Source of the DNA: Lottia gigantea
Taxonomy: Eukaryota > Mollusca > Gastropoda > Lottiidae
Assembly: GCF_000327385.1 (NCBI RefSeq)
Contig: NW_008710662.1
Location: 2,474,556 to 2,538,555 of the forward strand
Length of the DNA stretch: 64,000 nt
Reading direction: 5' to 3'
This document shows positions 12,582 through 24,874 of the stretch, piece by piece. Position numbers and translations under genes: made by a program. Below the pieces are notes generated by a model. That model did not search any database. It was given only the letters and a program-made list of their open reading frames with translations, and was not told where the DNA came from. Positions within the stretch are counted from its first letter, which is position 1, and the number at the start of each line of letters is the position of its first letter.

Positions 12582-13229
12582 CAACTACATCAGTATTACT
12601 GCACTGTTGTAGGTTTTAGTATTCAAACGAAAACTCAACTACATCAGTATCACTACAGTGTTGTAGGTTTTAGTATTCAAACGAAAACTCAACTACATCA
12701 GTATCACTACAGTGTTGTAGGTTTTAGTATTAAATCTAATACTCAACTACATCAGTATCACTACAGTGTTGTAGGTTTTAGTATTCAAACGAAAACTCAA
12801 CTACATCAGTATCACTACAGTGTTGTAGGTTTTAGTATTAAATCTAATACTCAACTACATCAGTATCACTACAGTGTTGTAGGTTTTAGTATTAACACTA
12901 ACACTCAACTACATCAGTATCACTACAGTGTTGTAGGTTTTAGTATTCAAACGAAAACTCAACTACATCAGTATCACTACAGTGTTGTAGGTTTTAGTAT
13001 TAACACTAATACTCAACTACATCAGTATCACTACAGTGTTGTAGGTTTTAGTATTAACACTAACACTCAACTACATCATTATCACTACAGTGTTGTAGGT
13101 TTTAGTATTAACACTAACACTTTACTACATCAGTATCACTACAGTGTTGTAGGTTTTAGTATTAACACTAACACTCAACTACATCAGTATCACTACAGTG
13201 TTGTAGGTTTTAGTATTAACACTAACACT
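12582..13229 (+). repeat. Minisatellite, 54 bp x 12
   Basis: Twelve units begin CAACTACATCAGTATCACTA. The distance from the first (12582) to the last unit start (13230) is exactly 12 x 54 bp, so the array has no net indel. Variation is confined to one internal block (TCAAACGAAAACT, TAAATCTAATACT or TAACACTAACACT), giving three unit types in mixed order. Because 54 is a multiple of three and one frame lacks stops, a 242-codon frame (12543-13271) spans it. I take this as incidental. Confidence 0.85.
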
Positions 13230-13690
13230 CAACTACATCAATATCACAACTATTATCATGTGGGTTATTAGTGCAACAACCAACGCACAGCATAGATCAA
13301 CTTAATCCGTATCACTTATATCATGTTGGTTATCAATCCAGCAACAACATACAACATAGATCAACTACCTCACTATCACTACGACCATGCAGGTTATTAG
13401 TGCATAAAAACCTACACATAACAATAACATATATCAACTACCTCAGTATCGCCATTATCCATTAGTGCAACGACCTTATACAACAACACCTGTACCACTA
13501 TTATCATGTTGGTTATGTTTGGCAACCTCATAAAACATGAATCTACTACACCTGTATCACTATTATCATGTTGGTTATTTGTACAACAACCTCATACAAC
13601 ATGAATCAACTACACATGTATCACTATTATCAAGTGGGTTATTAGTACAACAACAAACTTACAACATAGATACAATTTATTATAATTAGC
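13230..13690 (+). repeat. Degenerate distal part of minisatellite region
   Basis: Diverged units carry TATCA..TATCATGT.GGTTATTAGTGCAACAACC and are related to the proximal degenerate part. No coding evidence. Confidence 0.45.
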
Positions 13691-16600
13691 ATGGTGTCTT
13701 ACCTCTATTTGGCTTGACATCTTATAACCGATGCCGAAAAATATATTTTTATAACGTAATACACTGACTTTGTTCCTGTTTTCATCATTGATAAGTATCA
13801 ATTGAATATTTATCTTTTAATGTTATCATTCTCTATTAATAATAATGGTTGAATTCTGTAACGAAGTGATGATTATCCCATAATTATTATCTTTAGGTTC
13901 ATAACTATATCAATATATAATGAATAGTGGAATTAACTTTCTTATATATAACAACAAATTGGATAATATATTGACGAAGGAGGTTCTCGCAGGTGTTAAG
14001 GCCTAATACTATATGACAATATGATTAAACATATTGGTATATTCTCGCAGGTGTTAAGGGCTTATATTATGATGATTGAACATATTGGTCTAAATCATAG
14101 AGCAATTGGAAAAAAAGCTGGTAAAAAAAACCCAAACAACAAAATTTTAAATAGAAACTCTAAGGGAGGTAATTTCACAAAGTTACGATTTTGATGAAAT
14201 GTATGTCAATTCACACCTATTATTCTCAGCTAGGTCTATTACCTGCAATAAAATTGTTTACACTGATTTTATGTGTGTTATATGAAGTTTGAAATCCCGA
14301 GTTGTTGATAATTAGGTTTAGAATTCATTAGTGGCATGCAATAGTTAGAATAACACGAAAACAACATGTTTCAGATTGGATTTGTAGAGACAATATAAAT
14401 CATAATGTGGGCCTAAATCAATGCAGGGAAATGGATTTGAAGTGGACAAATTTAAAGAAATAAGAGTTTTACCTCCTACTTTTCTGCACGTGATCTGGCT
14501 ATTGAAGACTGACAATGCCATGCAGTGTTTAATAAGGAAAACTTGAAAGTATAGCTGCATTAGCATAAACTTTTCAATCGTCGACGGATCTTTAACGTAC
14601 ACGGCGCCTGTAGCACACGGGGAATCGATTTATCGTCCAAAACTACTAAACACTTTTTCCACGTGAGCTTCTACGGCCTACCAGGGGGAAATCCAGAGAG
14701 AAAATCCAAGGGTATTATTTCGACCTATGCTGGGATTGAAAACTCGACCTTCAGATATTATCAGCGTTCTAGTTTTCGGTATGTTTGAGTTTATGACCTA
14801 GAATAATACTAGCCTACGTCAAAGGGAAGCATTCAACAACCATTCCTTAGTTAGGCAGTTATTAAATGTTATTACACCTTTAGGCCACTGTGATAAATAG
14901 ACTTTTTACTTGATGTTTTGAGGGTTACAAATGTTGTTTAACTACTTTCAGTAATAGATTTACTCTATCTTCTTCAACTGTCCTCGACCAGACATAGGTC
15001 TTTCGCCATGAGACTCATTACGACAGCCAGAGTGGCATTTTAACACAAGTTTTTCTGGCCCATAAGTCTCATTATAAGCTACATATGACTGATCACTACA
15101 TGTATACACAATAAACTGTATATAAGATTCAACAATCTTTCAGATCACTGGAGCTATTATCCTAAGCTTAAAAAGCGATGAAATGATTTTTTCATTTTTC
15201 ATATTGATATGTATATTATTTCGGAGTAATTATTTTGAAACTAAGCAACTTTAGGATTTCAAGATTTGACTACTTAAAAGTTAAATGAAAGAAATCAAGT
15301 ATCTCGGCAAGGAGACTGTAGTTATATTTGGTCGAATTGAAAATTAGTCATAGGCAGAATTTTATCTTATGACCAAATTACTGATCAATTTTCTATGTGA
15401 CCAATTTCCGGTGATAGAATAACCGTGTCCCGAATTAGTAAGATGTGAGTCGGTTAAAAAAAAGTCAAACGCTTTTCCCTATAGTACACTGCCCATGTTG
15501 GTTTTTGAAGAGTCAAACTTGTTTCAGAAATTAAAAAAAAAACAACTTTGAATAATTCTCTCAACAATTGAGAAGGTCGTGTCTGAAATTGCGGAACTAC
15601 TACGTTGAATTATATTTTAAAATGACTTGAATACAAATATGAATCGAAAACGATTAACAGGAGGTTACGTTTTCCAAATTTTTACGACTATGGAAGTAAC
15701 ATAATTCCAAAATAGCATTACGGAGTAGGACATGAAACTTCCTTGAACCCCAAAAATGAAAAATGGGTTAAGTACAAAACAATCGGCGGGAAATCCAGAA
15801 ATAAATCAGAATCAGAAAAAAAAATTTATTCCAGGATATTTTCAAAATCACATTGAGATAGAGTCATCGAAAGAATAGTCACAAGAAAAGTAGTAATATT
15901 AAGTTAACTTTTAAGCATATTTCATGATCACACTTCTCTGTGCCTATCTGACCACAAAAAACTAGCGAATTCGTACGCGATATTTGTATGTGGTTTCGAG
16001 TCGAATATTCTGACGCAGAAAATGCATCGGAAGTGTTTCGAGAATTTTGTAAAGCTTAAAATAAGATAATTGTTACATTTAATTGTGGTGTTCGTACCTA
16101 ATAAATAGGTTTAGACTTACTCAAGTCTATTAAAGTCCACTTACTTTAATTTACTATAGTCCTTATAGGACCCTGCCCTCACAGTTATACACAACCAAAA
16201 CGGTTCAAAATAATTCTAAGGACAAAGTGTTCAATAAAAACTGTCAAACATTCCGTAAACATTTACCTTGATCTAAATCTATAAATACCTACCTTTATAA
16301 CTGTACTTTATGAACTGATTCTTTCAAAATCTCGTCACCTTTTTCTATGTTGCTCCTTAATTCATATACTCCGAATTAAATCAATTGGCGAGCTGCCTGT
16401 ATAGTGAATTAGTGTCTATTCAATTTATGTCAGTCCCTGTGGTTAAAAATATCATCCAATATGTCATGCGATCAAGGCAATTTTTCATACTCATATATAG
16501 AAATACATAAAAACTTTTTGTTATATATCAGTCACGAAAGGCATCCAGCAGACTAATGAAATACACAATGAGAGGGACTAGGTGCAAACCATCTCATCTA

Positions 16601-19497
16601 TATAGTCTCTATAGCCATGTACTTGTCAGTCAAACACTTTATCAAGCCATATTCCATTAAGTTAGAACCATTACGTCATATTGGTTCTCACATACCAATT
16701 ATAGTAATAAGCTTTGTATCTTTTTATTCCTTGGTTGTCGATAAAAAACTGATATGGACAGACACTTCACGAATAAAGCAAATAAATTATTACACGATCC
16801 TTGTAGAGAGAATGTTAACTATTAATAAGTTCTTTTTTCCGTCGAGATATTGTTAAATATAATACAAGACGAAAAGAGGTGACAAAATAACAATTCTGTG
16901 TCGTTGCCCTAATTTATTCCCTTTCTCGGAACATTAATACCCAATCAGACATGTTTGAAAAGCCATAATTCATAGCCTTGTACCATAGAACGGGACTTTC
17001 CTCGCTCACACCTGGGCTTTGAATGTAGCAATCGAAATGGGGATTAGATAGGCATATTGTTTGATGAAGTGTTTTGCTAAATATATCAGGTGGCGCAGAA
17101 AAAACGATAACAGTTTTTATTTCAGGATTAAGCATAAGTTATCTATGATTATAATATTTGATCTCTTAATTATCAAGATTTTAGACATTTTTTTCATCCA
17201 TTTTTACGATGCCAAGGTACAAGTACGAAGTTCGTAGTCCCGATACAACACCTTGACTGCAATAGTCACATTTCTTGTATCATGGACCTTTGTAAAAGAA
17301 GCGATTTGATTGGATTGTACGCTACCGACAGAAAGTTTGTGAACACAAGCGATAATGTTTACAGCCTCTCTGTCGAGCAAATTACAGATTTATAGGTTGA
17401 ACCACTTGAATTAGCAGTATTCTAAAAATTGCATGTGAATAATTATGCCGAGAGTAATCATTATAATTTCACGTCTTTAATTGTACATATGTTTAATGTG
17501 GCTATCATTTTTAGTCTGAAAAATTGTTGAAATGAAAAGCGTTATTTTTTCGGAGCCACCCGCCCGACATATGAATAATTAGGCATTTCTGTATAAAGAA
17601 TAATGGAATTCGTATGTAATTATCAAGCCAAATATGTTTCTATTACACATCTTATTGGTGTACGATGTATTATGAAAGATTATATAAATATAAAGTAAAT
17701 AAAAGATTTGTGTATTATAAGCATTATCCCTGTTTATAATAACAAGTAGTGATTATTCAATCGCTTAATGAAAAATGTATGTTAAGACTATGTTAATCTC
17801 GATATTAATGATGTATAGAAGATCTGACGCAGATTGAAATGTAAACACATTAAACGAGTTCAATATTGCTTTGTGTCATGCCCATGGACTCCATCGTGAC
17901 GGTGTTAAACACAGCTCTAAAAATGCACTCAATTTTACCTGAATTGCTTACACAAAATTGAAGTGTTTTTTTCTTAACACGGAATAATTATAAAATGTAT
18001 AAGTAATTTCATTTTGTTGGTTATTTCGATATTTTTAAGACAATTGGTATAAGTTGGCGTTCCAGAAAAACAACCTAAGACAAGCATATCATTTATTCAA
18101 AATACATGTAGTTCTTTTGTAAATTCGAACTTCAATTGATCGAAATACTAGTGGAATAGGGCAGTAGTTCAAAAAGGGTTTTGGGCCTAAACGCCTTGTG
18201 ACTTTGCCTGACGGACTTACCATCTGGCTTTGTGACGATATTACAAGTCAAGAAATTCCATTACGTCAGTGAAATAAATGCAATTGTCACAACCGAGAAA
18301 GATGTTAAATCAAAATAGATTAGTTGATGATGTTCCAGAGCAAAAATAACACGTTTATCATACTTTGATAACTGAGTACCCTAAGATGCGTCAAAGAATT
18401 TGCGTGACGGAATTACAATAAGCCTGTTAATCCGTTAATTAAGGAGATAATTTTATTCCGTCGAACGAAATTAAATTGTTTCGCTCACTGCTTTGAAAAT
18501 GTCAGAATATTTTTTATAAAAGCGGACAGATTATTACATTGAAAATATAAATGAATATTGAAAGAAATAGGAAAAAAACTTTCAGTTCAGTTAAATATCG
18601 TGATGGAATTACTAAAGTTATGGAAATTAAAACCCTGAATTGTTTTTGTTTTATCAAATTCCATCAAATATTTGTCGAAATACTTTTATTATTTCTTAAA
18701 TATCACACATAATTTCGAAATCAATCAACACCTTTCTATGTTGAGTCAACTTAGTTTTAAGGAAAAAAAAGATAAGCTATATACAATGACGTGAGACAAT
18801 CACGAGTTTTATGATAAAGAAATATGAATTTTTGATATTACTCAAATTTTCATGATTTGTGTATTCACGAGGTTGACTTGGCGAAGAAGAAGGGAAAAGG
18901 ACCAAGGCGTGAAAAAATAAACAATGGATCGGATGCTAAATAGGCTGTGTCCATTTAAGATTATTGGAGGTTTTTGGAGCATGAGATCACTCGAAAACAG
19001 AATGGTTTTAAAACATTTTTTGGTAAAATAAAAAAGAAATAAGTTATCTACTTTACTGTCACTTTTGTATTTTTTAAAATTTTCGTTGATTAATGTATGG
19101 TATTGCCGTACAAAGTGTATTGAATGGGATACATGTATACTCGTTTTTTTAACTGTAATTTCTGGACAATAGTCCATTTAACACAATTATACAATGAAAA
19201 GCAATTAACGATGTTACATTTACATTAGTAGTTGAAACAAAAATCTAAGTGATGTACTTGTCAGAGGTAGACTTGATCTTCCTGTTCCATTAGCAACTTA
19301 GTTTAAACTGAATTTGGTTTATTTAATCAAGTTTCTTAATTTTATAAAATATATGTTTTTTCAGACATTCTTATCACCTTTTCATTGTGAAAAATGAAAG
19401 AAACCTGCCCGCTAGCGTGATATAGATCTTCTAATATGAATCTCAGAACTATGAGATTGCCTCAACAAAACACCTTACGCAGACTTTTCTTGATTTT
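13691..19497. other. Gene-poor intergenic stretch
   Basis: Apart from the SINE at 14575-14775 and TGGTCA-type motifs near 15340-15415, nothing was recognised. I found no exon with paired splice sites and conserved-looking protein on either strand. Short open frames, such as those at 16617-16856, 16914-17135 and 18842-19177, look like chance. Confidence 0.4.
14575..14775 (-). mobile_element. tRNA-headed SINE, reverse copy
   Basis: On the minus strand, a head AACGCTGATAATATCTGAAG is followed by a box-B-like CGAGTTTTCAATCCC (14732-14746) and CATAGGTCGAAATAATAC. This matches the order seen at 245-290. It continues to CGTGTACGTTAAAGATCC (about 14585-14602), a block I associate with molluscan SINE bodies. 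The ends are approximate. Confidence 0.6.
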
Positions 19498-20168
19498 TAT
19501 ACGCCCACATGAAATGGGGGGCGGATATTGCCGTCACCCATGTCCGTCCGTCCGTCGGTCCGTGGGTCGGTCCGCCCACAATTGCTCGTAAACACTCTAC
19601 AAGACACAATTCTTGATGGATTTTAACGAAACTTGGCATGAGAGTTCGTAATCACCCAAGGATGAACCCTATTGAAAATCAGAAGAATCGAAAAATATTT
19701 AGCATGAGTTATTACTCTTGTTCTTGAAAACGCGTTCAATTTTTAGCTTGTAAACACTCTAGAAGGGTCACCCAAGAATAAACCCTATTGAAAATCAAAA
19801 AAAAAAGTAAAATAATTAGTATGAGTTAATGCCCTTGCTATTGAAAACGCGTTCAATTTTTAGCTGGTAAACACTCTAGAAGGCACAATTCTTAACGGAT
19901 TTTGACGAAACTTGGTGTGAGTGTTTGTAATCGAAAATCAGAAAAATTGAAAAATATTTATTGCCCATGTTCTTGAAAACGCGTTCAATTTTTAGTCTGT
20001 AAACAGTCTAGATGGCCCAATTCTTGACAGATTTTGATAATATTATTCAGTATCGCCTCAAAAAGTTCAAAAGATGTGTATGTCTGAAGGTTGAATATTT
20101 CATTCTGGTAATTGTTACTGTACTGCTAAATATTTTTATTTAAGATCAAAGCTGCCAGTGGGCGTATA
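19498..20168. mobile_element. Non-autonomous DNA transposon (MITE), 671 bp
   Basis: Perfect 11-bp terminal inverted repeats, TATACGCCCAC (19498-19508) and GTGGGCGTATA (20158-20168). Just inside the left end is a run of GTCC/GTCG microsatellite (19545-19578). The interior holds three diverged repeats of a block around AAACACTCTA...GAAAACGCGTTCAATTTTTAG. No transposase is encoded. Elements with these ends are common in molluscan genomes (from memory). Confidence 0.75.
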
Positions 20169-20776
20169 TTACCTTGCCTGGCAAGCTATCTTTCACCTTT
20201 GAATCAAATCTTTGATTATATATAAATTCATAGTTTATCTATTGGGTTCAGTATTAAATTTATTTTCTGAATAGCTTTTGAGACATAACCTAGTGCTCTG
20301 TATGAAGCGAAATTTTCTATGTATATGTAGGTTTTATGTACCCATGAAACAGTTGATCCATAGTCTTATCTACAAGGCAGTCTGTTTAAATGTTAAGATT
20401 AACATGCTTCAAAGCTTGTCTCTTGTAATTCCTTTTTCCCATATACAAAACATGTTTTAATATTTTTATATCGCTCTACAAATGGCGTATTCAGCACAAT
20501 TTTATCATTGTACATTACATGTTATTCAGTTAATAACATTATCATATGTACTATAACTTCACGTTTCCATTGTATGCTTTCTATACTACTCCATAAATGG
20601 TAATAATTCTCGGCTATGCAAGTTGATACACCAGTGTTCCTTATGTTTTCAATTTTACATGATAGTCGCTTAATGTAGTCATATCGTGTTGTATTTGTTT
20701 GAGATCAGCACATAATACTCTGTTGTGTATCCAGGGTCTGTACAAACTCTCTTGTGTATTTTCGATCATTATAAAC

Positions 20777-22190
20777 TACTCTCTTGTCTTGAGTATTCAA
20801 GAACAAATTACTCTCATATCTATCCACGATCAGTAAAAACTACTCTCATGTATATTCAATATCAGTACACACTATTCTCATGTATATTCAATATCAGTAC
20901 AAACTACTCTCTTGTATATTCAATATCAGTACAAACTACTTTCATGTATATTCAATATCAGTACAAACTACTCTCATGTATATTCAATATCAGTACAAAC
21001 TACTCTCTTGTCTTGAGTATTCAAGAACAAATTACTCTCATATCTATCCACGATCAGTAAAAAAAACTACTCTCATGTATATTCAATATCAGTACAAACT
21101 ATTCTCATGTATATTTAATATCAGTAAAAACTACTCTCATGTATATTCAATATCAGTACAAACTACTCTCTTGTATATTCAATATCAGTACAAACTACTT
21201 TCATGTATATTCAATATCAGTACAAACTACTCTCATGTATATTCAATATCAGTACAAACTACTCTCATGCATATTCAATATCAATACAAACTACTCTCAT
21301 GTATATTCAATATCAATACAAACTATTCTCTTGTATATTCAATATCAATACAAACTATTCTCATGTATATTCAATATCAGTACAAACTACTCTCATGTAT
21401 ATTCAATATCAGTACAAACTACTCTCATGTATATTCAATATCAATACAAACTACTCTCATGTATATTCAATATCAATACAAACTACTCTCATGTATATTC
21501 AATATCAATACAAACTATTCTCATGTATATTCAATATCAATACAAACTACTCTCATGTATATTCAATATCAGTACAAACTACTCTCTTGTATATTCAATA
21601 TCAGTACAAACTACTCTCATGTATATTCAATATCAATACAAACTACTCTCATGTATATTCAATATCAATACAAACTACTCTCATGTATATTCAATATCAA
21701 TACAAACTATTTTCATGTATATTCAATATCAATACAAACTACTCTCATGTATATTCAATATCAATACAAACTACTCTCATGTATATTCAATATCAATACA
21801 AACTATTCTCATGTATATTCAATATCAATACAAACTACTCTCATGTATATTCAATATCAATACAAACTACTCTCATGTATATTCAATATCAATACAAACT
21901 ACTCTCATGTATATTCAATATCAGTACAAACTACTCTCATGTATATTCAATATCAGTACAAACTACTCTCATGTATATTCAATATCAGTACAAACTATTC
22001 TCATGTATATTCAATATCAGTACAAACTATACTCTCTTGTGTATCCAAGATCAGTACAATCTACTCTCTTGTGTATCCAAGATTAGTACATCATACTCTC
22101 TTGTGTATGCACGGGCAGTACATCACATTCAAGATCAGCACATAATATTCTCTTGTGTATTCAAGATCAGAACAAACTACTGTCATGCAC
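20777..22190 (+). repeat. Minisatellite, 32 bp, about 35 units plus degenerate flanks
   Basis: Five exact-length units run 20840-20999. They are interrupted by a roughly 67-bp segment (21000-21066) that duplicates the 5' flank at 20777-20839. Thirty exact-length units follow, 21067-22026. The unit begins CTACTCTCATGTATATTCAA. Variants are CTACT/CTATT, CATG/CTTG and CAGTAC/CAATAC. Beyond 22027 the units decay (TCTTGTGTATCCAAGATCAG). The unit lacks stops in all three forward frames, so long open frames appear in each; they are not genes. Confidence 0.85.
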
Positions 22191-22841
22191 CGACTTTCCA
22201 GTGAAGAATTTGTTATTCAGCAACAGTACGAAAGGGGATTTCTAATTGCGGTTGTAGGGCCTGAATTGAATGTATTGTATCTGATTGTTAACTGACATGC
22301 AGCTGAATTTTATTTTTGTCAATGAGAAACAATTTTTTTTTTCTAGAAATGTATTTTACCCTGAATACAGTAAACCTGGTGGTACTTTAATTTTACAGAC
22401 ACATTTCATTAGGCTTTAAAACACCAGACAATAAGATCCTCATCTACATCATGCTTAATTCACATTAATTCCAGAAATTCAATCGTAGTAATAGTCTGAC
22501 CGCTTTGATCTGCACCATCCCTGTATACAACTTACATACTCTAACCTTCATTGCACCATGATCTTCGTAACAAAAAGAAAGTTTCATTATTAGTTAATAC
22601 AAAATCATGAAATTTTAATGCAGAGTTGGAATTTACCACATCAAAGAAATTTAATATCTTATTGATTATATTAGGTAAAAAATTGTGATTAAAAATATAC
22701 TTCAATACAGATGCTGTTTGAAGCGAAAGGTCGATTCTCACCTTTTTTATTGCTTGTTTCTGATTTCCGATTCTTTGTAAATGTTTTTTTTTATCATTTT
22801 AGTCAGATTGATTGAACATAGAATTGTCACTTTCGATTTTT

Positions 22842-23232
22842 AAAGGTGGCATCCCGCTTCAATGATTGATAGAAATCTACACTGCATTCTAAATTCTGAT
22901 CAGGGTCTATGTATGATTGATTAGACTATGTATGTAAATAGTCTTCAGAAATACTAGAAATATACGAAATGGCATAAGTCCTTCAAAAATACCCCAAAAT
23001 AGGAATTTTACTTTATATTTCTGTAAATGTCTTATCTATATATGACAGAGTTTCATAAAGACGAGTTGTCAAATGGGGATAATTCTGGACACACATGCAC
23101 TTGAAGGCTCAAATTTGGACAATTAGCCGTGAACACTATTACTGATTGTTCAGCTTAATAATCCCCGTTTCCGAGACAAAACTACAATTGGTCAAGCGTA
23201 TGGCGAATCTGTCACTTTAAAGAGAGTTGCAC
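22842..23232 (+). repeat. Dispersed repeat family R1, copy 2 (longest)
   Basis: Starts near AAAGGTGGCATCCCGC and ends near GTCACTTTAAAGAG. The internal blocks match the copy at 10822-11165, and in reverse the copies at 31985-32275 and 59355-59600. Non-coding. Confidence 0.6.
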
Positions 23233-24874
23233 TAAGATGTATTCATTAGTTAAAAAAATTCATTCTCTTGTTGGTTAATACAACTTGTCTTGAAGATAAT
23301 TATACACGAACAGTTTCTGACATAAGTTTCATCTGACATTTTGAGATGAACTTTAAACTTGTAATAATGATTTTTAAAGAAAAAGTTTAATAGTAAATTC
23401 CTTTTGTCTTTCAGAAACCCAGTCTGCAAGATATAGAGAAATTGCCATGGGTCATTTAGTTTATTATGACAATTGACACAGGTCTACTTGTTAGAAAATA
23501 AAATAAGACTAAAATCTAAAATGCATATATCTAATGTTCAGAATGTACAAAAATAGAAAATGTCAAAAAGGATGAGAAACTCACACGAGTTACTTCCCTT
23601 ATGAAAATTATCAACAATGAACATCACAATAAAAAGGACTACAACACATTGAACTAAATATTGCTGTCGTGTAGTATATGTAGTCCAATGATTAAAACAT
23701 CGTTCACTTAAGTCATCATAAATTGAACTAAGATAAATAGGAAACAATGAATGTATTGCAATGTTTGATTAGTCGAACATTTACCGTGATGTATACGGTA
23801 TTATGTATGTATGGATTTTTATCAAGATACAAAGAATTCTGTACATATTTCAAACTGAAAGTTTTTTTTTTATGAAAATAGCAGATTAATTAGACATATC
23901 GCGATAAGCGCTCGTATATCAATAGATAACATAGCGATATCCACTTGACCCAATGTTGCCTAGCCTCAGTCGAAAATCATGACGTATTCATGCAATTATA
24001 TACTAAAGAATAATACTCATAATAAAATTTATGAACATGAAAAGTAATAAAAATATCATATTTGAAGTATAATATAATAATATGATGTGTTAACAAAATA
24101 TCCATTTCAATTCAATTTCAACTCGGCAAGCAAAATTTATTTACAAAATATCTCTTAATTGCATAGGCACAAACACAACAGTAGTTAGAAAGCAGTCTTG
24201 AGAATATTAACTTGAATTACAGTAAGTTTACTCATCAGCACGATTAAGAGTGATTGGTTAAATTCATGTTATTCCTATTTCAAACGAATTATTAACTTAT
24301 TGGCTACTTGAATAACAACATACTATAAGACATTGGCTTGGATTACGGATCGTAATAAAGTTACTCATATCAGCATGATATAAAATGAATATTCAAATAG
24401 CATAGTTCTAATCAGCCCCCATTTTAATCGAATTATGCACCACATTGTTACTTGAATAACTCATAGATTTAACATCTTCACAATGTGATTCGAGAAAGGT
24501 GGTTATTGCAGTCAATGTATAAGACGAAGTTCGTAACAGTTTGATATTGTGAAGATCCAGATTTGAGGATATTGAATTTCAGATCTTGTTGAATGCATTG
24601 GCATTATGTGATGTCTACATCAGTGTAGTTTGAATTATCTCCCATTTCAAATACATAATTCTTTACAAAGTTACTTGAATAACTCACAGATTTGAATTCC
24701 AGATATCAGCTTAAAATAGGGTGAATTTTCTACCAATTATCTCCCATTTCAAGCAATGACGGCCACATACGGATTTTGATTAATCCACTTGACAAATCAC
24801 CTTCATTATTATGTACATGCATTCCAGACAGTGAAAGTTCGGTGGGAATACTGTCAACGTAAAATCCAATATGT
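23233..24874. other. Intergenic or 3'-UTR sequence
   Basis: Nothing coding was recognised. The part nearest 24874 is likely the 3' UTR of the minus-strand claudin-like gene. Between about 24170 and 24700 there are loosely repeated blocks (TTACTTGAATAACTCA.AGATTT, CCCATTTCAA). Confidence 0.4.

Noticed and set aside
12543-13271. 242-codon open frame of an 18-residue repeat as a secreted or structural protein gene
   Set aside because: It exists because the 54-bp unit is a multiple of three and lacks stops. There is no signal peptide, splice partner or UTR signal, and the repeats decay into non-coding relatives on both sides.
20725-22204. Several overlapping plus-strand open frames of 111-421 codons
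   Set aside because: All are readings of the 32-bp minisatellite, which is stop-free in three frames.
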